64,000 nt of DNA from Pascua guehoae (lineage: Eukaryota; Basidiomycota; Tremellomycetes; Trichosporonales; Trichosporonaceae), in assembly GCA_001600415.1 (NCBI GenBank), contig BCJX01000005.1, forward strand, positions 966,727 through 1,030,726, read 5' to 3'. Position numbers and translations under genes: made by a program. Numbering within the stretch: the first letter of the stretch is position 1; each line of letters opens with the position of its first letter. The notes beneath the pieces were generated by a model, which did not search any database, had not been told where the DNA came from, and saw only the letters and a program-made list of their open reading frames with translations. Shown here in pieces: positions 35,614 through 46,181 of this stretch.

Positions 35614-36290
35614 GGTGGAGTGGGGAAAGTGGGGAGTCACCGTGTACACTAACATACGCCCGGTCGTTTTATTCGGATTGGGTGGTGACAGAAGTGGAAG
35701 AGGGTTTGGCAGGTGCTGATAGCGAAGGGTTGGTGAGAGGGCGGGCTAAGAGGCAGGGGGGTGAGGGCTTAAGAGGGCGCGGGGGGGGTTGGGTGTCTTC
35801 TTGATGGCGAGGGGGCAATGAAGACGGTGAGAAGAAGGGGGCGAATCGGGGGCAAAGAGTGAAATGGGCGAGGGCTAGGGCGGTACAGAAGCTGGCCGCT
35901 GGGGAACGATTCCCTCCGTGGACGGCGAGGCCGGCGGCGACAGTCGGGGATGGACACGATCGGCGCGGGGGTGCGGGGCGTGTAGTGTGCACTGCGTGAT
36001 GATTGTCGTGGGCGGCGAGCGCCGCCTCGAGATGGTGTGGGGCGAGGTGGGTGTGATTTAACCCGTGAGGTAGTGAAGACGGTCGAGCTTTGCAAGGGAT
36101 CGTGAGACGTGCATCGAGTCGGGGACGAGAAACCGTTTGCCACACTGGGCCGAGATCCTGCATGATGAGGATGTAGCCAGCAGTGCACAGGCGTGTGTGC
36201 GGCACAAAAACATTGGCTAGTTTGACTCTGCAACATGCAGATCACTATCTCTTTTGTACCTTTTGTGTCTCGGCCATCGACTAGTGGTTG
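35614..36290. other. Purine-skewed upstream stretch
   Basis: From about 35690 to 36060 the plus strand is strongly G/A-rich (runs such as GAGGCAGGGGGGTGAGGG and GAAGAAGGGGGCGAA), so the minus strand is C/T-rich, like the long pyrimidine leaders seen ahead of other genes here. It may be the promoter/leader of the minus-strand gene starting at 35613. The apparent 158-178-codon minus frames reflect the C/T bias. Confidence 0.45.
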
Positions 36291-39200
36291 CTAGCTCGCA
36301 GCAGCGACAAGCACGACCAGTGGACCGGTAGCAGATGTTATCTAATTGAGTCAATCATTCCTCGTCCTCACCTCGTCAACGTGGCAACTGGTGCCGCATT
36401 TGGGGTGGTGTCATTTGCGATGAAACATCTGGAGCACCGAGCTACCAGGCGCAAGGTCCCAGAGCCCCCACGCTGGTAGTTCACGACAATCAGTGATTTT
36501 CTGGGAGCTGTACGAAATTTGCTTCTTATACCACTTCCAGCCAAGTACCGGAACATGAGAGGACGGGACATGAGACAATGGCACGACGCCCAGGTGCCGA
36601 GTGGGGTCGTGGGCGCATATACCCCGACGAGCACAAGAAGCACCGAACACGAAGCCGCAAATGAATGGTGAGGTGTTGGGCGCTAGTTTTGGGTGTGGTC
36701 GCAGTGGTGGGAATGTGACACTCTGGGCAGAGCTTGCCGTTGCAGGTCATCGCCAGGGACGGCAGCAGTGGTAGCAGCGATGAATACACGCTCGTCTCTC
36801 CTCTGGTTACGATACATTTGAAAACTTTTGGTATGAGGAAGCCTCTCGATCTCACCACTCCGGCAACGGAAGTTTGGAACAACCCAGGTGATCAGAGTGA
36901 TCCTCGTCTGCCTTTATTGCGTGATTGGGATCTCGAAACATGTGTCGCGTTCAGAGGTGGTTCCCCGCTGCGACAAAGGGGTGGAATTTAGTATTGCTAG
37001 GCTCAGTCTGAAACGGCAAGCCAGAGGGGGTTGCTGTGAACAACAGAGGAGTTTGGGCGTTGCGCGTCGCGACGAGTTTCACCATTGTTTGTCCCATGGG
37101 GGCCACAGGGGCGGGCTCAAAGACGTCTGACGACCACTAATGGCCCCACTCACACGCCTACGCCTTGGAGTCCAGACTCCCAATTATCTCATGGAACTAC
37201 TGTACATACGTTCTCCATGTCGGCCCCAGTCCCGCGACAGTATGCAGTTCCCGATGTTCCTGAATGTGACAAACCGCACGAAACCACAGGTGCGATCTCA
37301 TCTTATGGGACAGCAGCGCGCATTGCAATCGAAAACGAGGACAGATGTAATGGCAATGGCAAGCTACTGGCCTCCTGGTCGGCCGGCTTCCAGTACGTGA
37401 CGCCGAACGCTGACGAGTGTCGCGACAACTTGGTTTCTGATGCCCAGTACTGCGGGCATGGTTGCCATTGGTGGCCCAGGAGTGCGGTGTCGGAGATCGT
37501 CCAAATAGCCGCTGACACTGGGACGAATCACAACGAGGCAGAGTAAGAGAAAATATTCCAAGGCGGACGTGTTCCTGACCTGGTTGGGATTTGAGGAAGT
37601 CGCCCAGCGGTGAATGGACCTCTCCTGACAGCACAGCAAACGCTGTGGACGAGGCAATGCAACACCGCACCGTCCACCCCCGGGTGCATGAATAAACCCC
37701 GAAAGGCGATGCACGGCAGTCATTGGCAGACGATGGACTTGAGTAGAGTCGACCTCACCGTTCGTCCGTTCTTGGTACGATGGGTGAGCTTTTACGACGA
37801 CTGGAGCAAGGGGGGTCAACGATCAAGATGTCCTCAATCATCTCGCCATGCCATGCTCGGCATGGCACTCCGCCCTCTGCAAGTCTGAGGAAAGTGATGA
37901 CCAAAGCTCCAGGGCCCATCCGTAACGACCCGATCCATCCCACACAGCCACGATAATGGTAACTGCCCGCCCCCGCCCCGCCCCGCCCTCGACAGAGGAA
38001 TGATTCCTTGGGTGGTCTGAAAGCTGGATCGTTCCAGCAGCACCGCACCGCACCCTTTGCACAGACCCCCTGGGGGCGCGAGGTGGTGTGGTGCACGTCT
38101 GCGCCTCTGGCGATTCGAGATCCAGGGAAACATTAATCTGGTGTTACATTGGAGCGACGGACAGGGAGCACCGGACCCATGGGTTTGGTAGGGTACGCCC
38201 CCTCTGCCCTACACAGCTGCCAAGAGGGGCGTTGATGTGCACCCCCGCCCGCCTGCCTGACAGGGTGGCAAGTGACGCGGGCGTGGCTGTGTGCACTAAC
38301 GGGCGCAAAAGGTTTGTGCGGGCGTTCAGGACGAGTGCGGCGTGCTGTTTGGACGCACACCATCTGGCCACTGCTTAACGGCGCGACTGCGGTGCTGTGT
38401 GCTGTGCGAGCTGTGCGGCCGCAATGGTAAGGGCAGCATGGGAGCAGACGCGGTCGACGCCGAGTCTGTAGCGGCCAGAGTGGGTCCTCATATCCCAGAC
38501 AGTTGCAAATGTCCAGTTAATCCAGACCAGAACTTCCAGACTTGTGCAATCTGCAAGCTGGCCAGCTGGGCCAGCTGGGCATGCCTGCAGAGGCTCCTCG
38601 GCTAGATCGCTAGAGGTGATCAGCACGGTATGCGGAACCGATTCCACGCAGAATGCATGTACAGTATGCTACACCCAAATACCCAACCCAAAGATCCAAA
38701 GACCTAATGTCCATGGAATAGAGGTGGGTAAGCGGCGCACGTCGGGTGTGTCCCATTTCGGATGAACGAGGCGCCACGCCGCAGCGCGGCGCGCGACACC
38801 AGCCGTGCATAGCGTGTAGCGTGAATGGCGGCAGGCTGAGACCAAGAGACAAAGTGCCACTGCACGATGCAGCATTCGGGCCTTGGAGGCGTCTCGAGCC
38901 ACCCCACCAACTGGGTAACTGGGTCGCTGCGATCACTGGAATAACGGGTCAGACTGGGAATAGGGGTGCGCGTGCGCGCCTGTGCGACACCAATGTTTAC
39001 CCCGCCGCGTCCTTGCACCGCCTCTGGGCGTACTGTGTACAGCATTGCACCGGTTCAAACGTTTATCGCGGCCGTGCGGCGGCGGTTCTCCACGGTCCCC
39101 CACAGGCAACAAGTCAGGGGTGGTACGGTAACCGACGACAGTGGCCGCCAGAAAGGTTGCGACCTACGTCCACCCCGCGAGTTCTGGGTCAAGCAGGCCG

Positions 39201-39359
39201 CCCGGGAGGTAGTCGCAACCATTCTGGTGGCCACGGTACAGACGCACTGTACCTGCAGCCGAGCGACTGCCTCTTGTGGACCACTGACCTTGAACCCGCC
39301 AACCCGGTGTTCGACGCGTCACTGCACATGTCTCGGGGGCACGTTCCGATGGAATCAAA

Positions 39360-39381
39360 CACGCACCGAGCTCGGTGCGTG
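39360..39381. repeat. Perfect 22-bp palindrome
   Basis: Each half is CACGCACCGAG and the two halves meet at GAGCTC with no spacer. Seen directly. It could be a dimeric protein-binding site or a hairpin. The function is unknown. Confidence 0.85.
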
Positions 39382-39761
39382 CGATACGCCCCGCCCCGCC
39401 AAACTCGCAGCGTTGAGAGATCATTGGGCTCTGCAGGAGGTGCCAGTCAGGTCTGCTGCCGAGGACTTGAGTATGAGCCAGAGGGCATCGCCCGGCACTG
39501 GGTACAGTTGACACGCGTCGCGTCGGGCGTCTCGTTGACGCGTTGGTTGTTCAGGGCCCCGCATTCGAAAATAAATGGGGTCGCATCCCTGATCCCTGAC
39601 CCACACTTTTGTGAAACGCAGCAGTCGGCATGGTGGTGGCAAACGATACAGGACGAGGAATGGCTTGGTCTTTGGACGTGCCTGTTTTTGGATCCGAGAC
39701 CAGTGCGTGGTCACCCGCTTGGGCTTTCTCTTGGCCTCGCTTGTACGCTTGTGCTTGGCTT

Positions 39762-39791
39762 GGGTGCATTGGGTGCATTGGGTACATTGGG
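39762..39791. repeat. 9-bp tandem repeat (GGGTRCATT)3
   Basis: Three adjacent copies, GGGTGCATT, GGGTGCATT and GGGTACATT. A second short array of GCTGTGYTA units follows about 85 bp later. Confidence 0.8.
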
Positions 39792-40380
39792 TGGCGTGTG
39801 GCGTGTGGCTCGCGTGGCGGCTTGGCCAGACTGGGGCAAATGGGGACCTGTGCGAGGAGCCGTGCTCGCTGTGCTAGCTGTGTTAGCTGTGCTCGTGGTG
39901 CATGGCATGTCTGCATATGACCGCCTGGTCCCTGGGGTTTGGTTGCAGCAATGTTTAAGAGTTTGATTTAAGCAAGAAGGAATTTGGGCCCATGTCACAG
40001 GGATCGGGGCCACCAGCCAGGGACCGATCCCAGCACGGCAGCACGGCTAGCACCGCCACCGCCCAGCGTACCAGCGTGCCACATCAGTGTGCCACAAGTG
40101 AAATCTGAGACGAACAGTGCAAAACAATTCATGGGTGCTGCTGCACTGCCACTGTTTGGGAACTAAGCCATGATTCTTGTTTGCAGCTGTGCGTCTGTCT
40201 GGTTTGGGCAGGCAGAGTGCGCAGAGTCGTGACGATCCCTTCTGCGTGTCTAGCCCAATCCAACTCACACGCCCACTGCCCACTGCCCGGTGCAGACTGC
40301 AAACTCCATACCATACCGGGGTCACCAAGTCGCAGCTCCTGGTTCCTGGGGTCACCTTGCCCCGCCCCCCGCTCACCATC

Positions 40381-41000
40381 GCTCATGCCATGCTTGGCAT
40401 TTTCATGTCTCTCTCGCCCGCGCCGGTCTCTCCCGTCATCTTGTCTCCCTCCCTTCTCTCGATCCCCATCCCATCCTCGTCATGCTCCATCCTCGATCCT
40501 CGTCGGCCCTCTCCCCAGCATTAAATACCTCCCTTGTACCCGTCCCAGAAGCTCGTCATCTCTCCTTTCCACTCGAGTCTGCCCCCCTCGAGTCTCCCCT
40601 CCCTCGAGTCTCTCACCCCTCGCGGCACCTCCTCGCGGCACCTCCTCGCGGCACCTCCTCGCGGCACCTCACGCTCTTAGCGACACGCAGTTTTACGACT
40701 TTGAGGACCCCTCCATCCATTGGGATGAAATGCACGATTTCCACAACATGGTGGGGAAGCCGACGACCGAGTTTGGATGCGCAGGACAACGTGCCCCACG
40801 GGCACCCTCTATGGGGACCAGCCTGCCTACTAATTCGTCTGCAAATACGACGCCCAGGCCGACTTTGAAACCGCCATCGAAAGTATCGGCCCCTATGTGG
40901 GGGATCAGTGGGACTAAACCAGCGTCGTCTGGTTAGTTTGTTTTAAAACAAAACAATAAAAAAAGGAAAAAGAAAATAAAAATATATAAATATTAGCCAA
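40381..41000 (+). other. Possible small transcription unit inside the gene-poor block
   Basis: In order the stretch shows a CT-rich tract (40395-40515), a TATA-like TTAAATA at 40521-40527, a further CT-rich leader with three CTCGAGTCT units (40572-40612), and a frame reading SDTQFYDFEDPSIHWDEMHDFHNM up to about 40755. Next come a possible intron (GTGGGG... with branch-like CTACTAAT near 40830 ...CCCAG) and an in-phase ADFETAIESIGPYVGDQWD stop at about 40917. AATAAA-containing A-rich DNA follows (40937-41000). This is the layout of a real gene, yet no convincing N-terminal ATG is found near the TATA, so it may be a truncated or decayed gene. Confidence 0.3.
40621..40671. repeat. 13-bp tandem repeat (CGCGGCACCTCCT)~3.8
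   Basis: Four near-perfect consecutive copies, the last ending in CACCTCA. Visible directly. It lies in the leader of the possible transcription unit. Confidence 0.9.
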
Positions 41001-41761
41001 GTATCCACCCGCGCCCGGCTTCACTACAACTCCATGGATAGTCTGTTTCCCGCTTCCTCTCGGCGCGCGTGCGCCAACTCTTGCATGTCCCCAGGCCGCT
41101 TCTGCAGACACGGTCGATGCGACGTGGTCACGAATGGTTGTCGTTTGCTGCTGCGTTGGCTTGGAGGTTCTGCACCGGTCTGAGGCTCGCGGCCAGGCGT
41201 ATGAGACGACCGGGAGGGCAGCAAGGAGGGAGGTTGTGAAGAGGGGTGGAAGGGGGGGGGGTCGTAATGTCTACCGAGCAAGTTCATTCACAGACGTTTG
41301 TACATAGAGGCACATACGCACTGTAATAGCACCACGAAGCCCCTTATACCCAAAGGGTATCCTAAATACCGTGGAGAGGGCATCTCGGCCGATCCGCTTC
41401 ATGAACATGTCGCTGGAACGCGGCTGAGAGCGTGTACTGTTACACGCACTCGGTTACTCTGCAGCATATTGACGTTGCACATGGACGACAAGTTGCGATT
41501 TTGGCACAGTTGGAATATTGTTTGGCTCAGGCGCAGCGGCCCCAAGAAGAGACCTACGCACAACCATACCACACCAAGGTTGTTCAGGAAACGCCAAGGT
41601 TGTTCAGGAAACGTTTGCAGTCTTGATTACCACCACACTCTTGCTGCTGCAAATGTCCATGTCTGTCTCGGAACCGCGCCGCACGTCGCGAGTGTGGAGC
41701 GACATTGACGTGCTGTATCCCGGTCGTGGCATGGGAACTTGGGCATGCACCATGGAGACCA

Positions 41762-41880
41762 TGGAGACCATTGCCCGGAGACCATTGTCCGGAGACCATT
41801 GTCCGGAGACCATTGTTCGCAGACCATTGATCATGCAGACCATTGATCACACAGACCATTGATCACGCAGACCATTGTCC
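41762..41880. repeat. Minisatellite with AGACCATTG core, 8 copies
   Basis: Eight copies of AGACCATTG. The first four lie in 14-bp units (GGAGACCATTGYYC), the next three in 16-bp units (RCAGACCATTGATCAY), and the last returns to the 14-bp form. It is preceded by an imperfect ATGGAGACC duplicate. The shift of unit length within one array is visible directly. Confidence 0.9.
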
Positions 41881-44800
41881 TTGCCCATTGTCCAGAGCAT
41901 TGTCCGCACCCAACGCCTCGTTGCGATCCCCAGTCCCCGACAGTGTACGCACGCACAAACAAGGGGCCAACTACAGAACAAGGCGCATCTTCCCGCCCAG
42001 GTAGACCAACCATGCGGGCCACGACAACAAGCTCGATGCTCACCGAGTGATCGGCGGAATGGAGTTTGCCGAATTCGGACCGGCAAGCGCGACACGTGAC
42101 ACGTGACATGCGCCACGCCACGTGCGCTAGACACCGGACGCCAGACGCCACACGCGTGCTCATTTTTCCACATCCGACGATCCGACATCTGCATCTGCAT
42201 CTGCATACGGCCAGCGGCGTCTGGCGCCGTCAGATTCGGCCGCCACTACAGCAATGGCCGTGGTCATCGGTCGCCGCGGCCACTTGGCTCCAGCTGGGAG
42301 CTAGGAGCCGAGCCACGAGCTACGGCGGGGTGCAAGTACCATGCCGGCCAGCGATCGGGTATCCCCCCACCGGCCACCGGGCCAGAAGATTAAACAGCCG
42401 GTAACCACCCGACCACCCGACCGCCACCCGACCCGACTGCACGCGAGGTTGTGCGGTGCGGTTTGCATGCGAGTTGTCTGTGCGGCCTGGTCCGTCGACT
42501 GGGCATTACCGATGCATGCGTGCGTGCGTGCGTCATATCCGCATCCGTGGTGCGTATCCGGATGGCGGGTATTATCAGATAGCGCAGCCGAGCAAAGCCG
42601 ACGGTTTCAGTGCGGTCACGTTTGGTCGGCGAGGGGCGTGGTGCGCATGGTGGGTCGCCTTGTAGCTTGTCGTATGATCAAGGATGGGCGTGGTGGCGAG
42701 CAGTGAGCGCACCCGGCCTCGCCTGGGGGTGAGGGGCATGCCTGTCTGGCGCGTGTCGTGGCGGGTGACTGTCGGCGGTACGTGGTCAGTGTTGGCTGTG
42801 GGCCAAGGCGGCTTGGTTGACCGGGGCTGCGAGCGTTGTGTCATGAAATGTATCAAGCTGGGTCAAAGACGCTTGCGGGATTTCCCGTGGCGCCAGAGGC
42901 GGGCTTGGTGAGCGTGCAGATGGCGAGCGCGACGTGGTCGCCAGACTGGAGTATCGCATTTACACTACGGCCAGCATGTATGCCAGCTAGGGCCGATGTC
43001 CCTTGTAGTGTTGAACATGTCTTCAACTTGCACTGCGGACGGTCCTCACGAATGCACAATGCACGCCCCGTGGGACGCTCGGCGCCACCATGCAGGCTGT
43101 GTCGTGTACAGGCTGCACGGGAATGGTGCATATCAGGATCACCTCCCCGCCGAAATACTGCTCGGCCCAGTTGCCTGGCTCCACCTGGGACATGGTGCAG
43201 CACGGCCACCAACGCCTCTACCCCCGCGGCAGGCCGGCAAACCTGTCCAAAGCCCAAAGGCTTACCTGCAGACAAAGGCAGACGTGCAGATACCCTACCC
43301 TCCAGGTTGGGCACTGCGTCGCTCAGTGTTGCGGGGTGAAGAGTGCGGCGGTATACCTTGTCGACGGCCTGGATCCGCCGCCGGGCAGGAAATGGCGAGG
43401 ACGCATTCTGTGAGTTCCGCGGGGTTAGTAAAGTTGTTCAGTGCCTCGTACGCGATCACGCGGTTGTCAGTGCCCATGTCTCTGACGTCGGCGTCGGGAG
43501 GCCGCGTATGTGCGTATCGGCAACGGCCAACAGTGGACCAGTGCTGTCTGGCATGCACAGCGGCGATGGCAATGCGGCGACGAGCCAGTGTTTCACAATC
43601 GTCAGATGTGAGCTGTACCACGTGATCGTCGGTCCGAGGTAAGTAAACCGGGGCGGACGCCGTAGGACGAGCACACGTCGCTGCGGGGTGCCGAGCCGGA
43701 GTGGGCGGCCTCGGTCACCGCGCGAGGACAGGACCCGCATGCCACGCCCTGGACGCGCCGCTCGACGCCGGCAAAGTCGAAGTTGCAAAGATAACAGACC
43801 TGGGCAATGCACCGTACACTGGGTACAATTGGCATGCGACTGTGTCTCCGTCTCTGGAGTGTCTTTTGTTTCGTCGTACCTCTGGTGCGGTATCTCGCGG
43901 CTGTCTTGCACGCACGCCGCGTAGACGTCATTAGTACTATACTGTCCACCCCGCCGACCCGTCCACATACTGTCCTGCATTCGCGAGTCGGCGCAGCACA
44001 TCAGGTGGGATACGCCACACGGACGCGGCTGATCGGGATCGCGGCGGCGGACGAGAGCGGCCCGGTGGCCGTGGCCGGTCGAGATTGCCGAATCGGCGAC
44101 ATGTAGCCGACTGGCTGGCTGGGTTCGCTGGGTGCAGTGCACAGTGACTGGCTGCAGTTACTGGCCGATTGCCCGCGGCCGTCCGGCGCGTGTGTTCCTT
44201 CCGCACTGGTATTTGTACGGTCCATCCAGGGTTGGTTGAAAGGGTTAGCATGTTAACAAGGGTTAGAAGCCGAATACCACGAGTGCAATTGCATCACGGC
44301 TGATTTGCATCACGGGCTGATCCGAGTTTTTTCCCCATCTCCAGAGGCACCGAGCCCACCTTGCCCACTGGAACACATGCACATTCAGATGCGGGCTCAT
44401 GTAGTACTCTCTACCGTTCTGCAGTTCTACACGCATGCACGCAGTGGCTACGCGGCGGGGGTTGCGCCGGATCACCAGATCACGAGACGAATTCACGCGG
44501 CTGCAGCGTGGCGCCGGTGCGTTGCCGTGGTGGTGCAGTGCAGGCAGGTGGGAGGGAGGCACAAGGTGGGCAAGACTGATTGTGGCGACGAGACAGATGA
44601 GCTCCACAGACAGTTCCACCGAACATGTGATGGCTTGGATTCGGAGGGCGTGTCCGACCGAGACTACAAATACGCTGGACTGCTGGGCAGGTAGACTGGC
44701 TTGGCGGGGAGACGACCTGGCCGCCCATGAGCGTGCTGGGTGGTGCTGTCGTGCTCTGGTGTTCGACTGCCCAGGTGCTACTTTGTGCCGCGTCTGTTCT

Positions 44801-45228
44801 GAAAAAACATACTCGACTGCTAGTGTCAAAGAGCGCCGGCCTAGCCTCGGCCTAGCGCTCTGTATGGAACGGCTTAGTCTGGCTGGCTGGCATGGAACAG
44901 CATCGGTGGGCCCGACATGGAACAGCAACAATAGCGGGAGACCATGCTCGCGTGACGCATGCCAACGACGAGTGCACGACTATCAGTGGCAGCGTGGAGC
45001 GGACCGTGTTCGGCGCCGGAGACACGGCATGGCGGGGCGGAGGACATTGCGCGATGGGGAGGAGGGTAGGCGGGGGATTCAGACTCGCGGCACCGCTATC
45101 GGCGAGATGGACTGACTCGCGCAGGCAGCAGGACCGTCGGCGCGATGGGGGGTTTCTGACTCGTCGACCGCATCTGTGCTCTCGGCATGGCGTCGGGCCC
45201 ATGTCGGGCGTTTCATCAGCGGGCCAGG

Positions 45229-45260
45229 GGGACACCCAGGGGACACCCAGAGGACACGTC
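45229..45260. repeat. 12-bp tandem repeat (GGGGACACCCAG)
   Basis: Two and a half copies, GGGGACACCCAG, GGGGACACCCAG, AGGACAC. Seen directly. Confidence 0.75.
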
Positions 45261-46181
45261 CTGCCTGGCCTGCCAGTGGCCGCATGGTGGGACGGCAGTA
45301 CGGCGGGGCTGGGCGGAGGAGACGAGGCTGCAGGCCAGGCTAGGCTGCAGGCTGCAGGCGTGGTCGGTAGGGTCTTGCGTGATGGGTTCAGACTGGCATA
45401 TGGACGAGACAGGCGGGGCGCCCTGGGGCATGAGCGAGTGAGCGAGCAGCATGGCATGAGTGGTGCAGCGGGTCGGGCGGGGCGGGCGGTGAGCGGGGCG
45501 TTTGGTGCTGGGTCGTTGAGTCAGAAGTGGGGCTGGTGGCTGCGGAGCGGCCGAGAGGGAGGCCATGCAGGCCATGCAGGAGAGAGCGAGCAGTTGATGT
45601 GGTGGACATGGGATGGGTAGGTCTGTAGGCTGTTGTGGTTGGACAATAGCTTTTACAACGACGAGCGTCATGCCCATGGATGGCGAGGTCATTTCCGACT
45701 AGAGCCGACGGACAATTTGTATGCAGCACGTCGCCGTTCATGTGCCTGGGGTGGGTGGTGTGGTGGTGGTCGACTTTTTCCACACTCTAGGTGCCATGTC
45801 CGGCTAATCAATCCTACTTCCCCCCGGGACCCCCGGTAGCCCCGGTCCCCGTCTGCCCGGCATCCTGCACCCACCCAGTATTCCAGGTCCGCTCGATCCG
45901 TCGTTTCGGCTGTACCATTCCACCCACCTCGAGCTCTCGTGCTCTGCTGCCTACTCGCCCACCCTAGGACCGGCCCCACTACACCGTGTCAAACACCATG
46001 TCTGTCTGAACCCAGTTGGGTGGTGGGTCGAAAAATCCGTTAATACCCCCACTTGGATCGCCATCACAATCTCTTCTTTGTCCTTGCCCTCTTGACTTTG
46101 CATCGCAGCACAACAAAGCCAGCACACCCAGCCCAGACCGGCTCCAACACACCACTCTCCCCTCACTCACCACTCTCGAAA

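Larger units (their letters stand above)
36291..40380. other. Gene-poor block, part 1
   Basis: About 4 kb without a recognisable gene. A 110-codon frame from the ATG at 37217 to 37546 and a 406-codon frame at 38746-39966 are open, but their third positions are not C/G-biased as in true genes of this window. Local structure includes a hairpin TGCCATGC-TCG-GCATGGCA near 37848, a C-rich run near 37975 and a 22-bp palindrome at 39360. Confidence 0.5.
41001..46181. other. Gene-poor block, part 2
   Basis: About 5.2 kb up to the SFC1 start. Overlapping 150-240-codon frames occur on both strands (42853-45692), which is expected for GC-rich DNA with few stops. None contains a domain I recognise. It contains a minisatellite (41762-41880), a (CATCTG)3 run near 42187, GCGT runs near 42518, direct repeats near 45229 and 45340, and paired CACGTG motifs near 42093 and 42101. 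The last 200 bp (46000-46181) is CT/CA-rich and is the SFC1 promoter/leader. Confidence 0.5.

Noticed and set aside
37217..37546. 110-codon frame beginning MSAPVPRQYAVPDVPECDKP
   Set aside because: It looks protein-like at first sight, but codon third positions match background and there is no signal peptide or homologue I recognise.
44236..44272. Two GGGTTAG motifs as a possible telomerase RNA template
   Set aside because: The copies are separated by 13 bp. A template needs about 1.5 contiguous repeats, and no supporting structure is visible.
42853..45692. Several overlapping 150-240-codon frames on both strands
   Set aside because: They overlap each other antisense, have mixed third positions and no recognisable motif.
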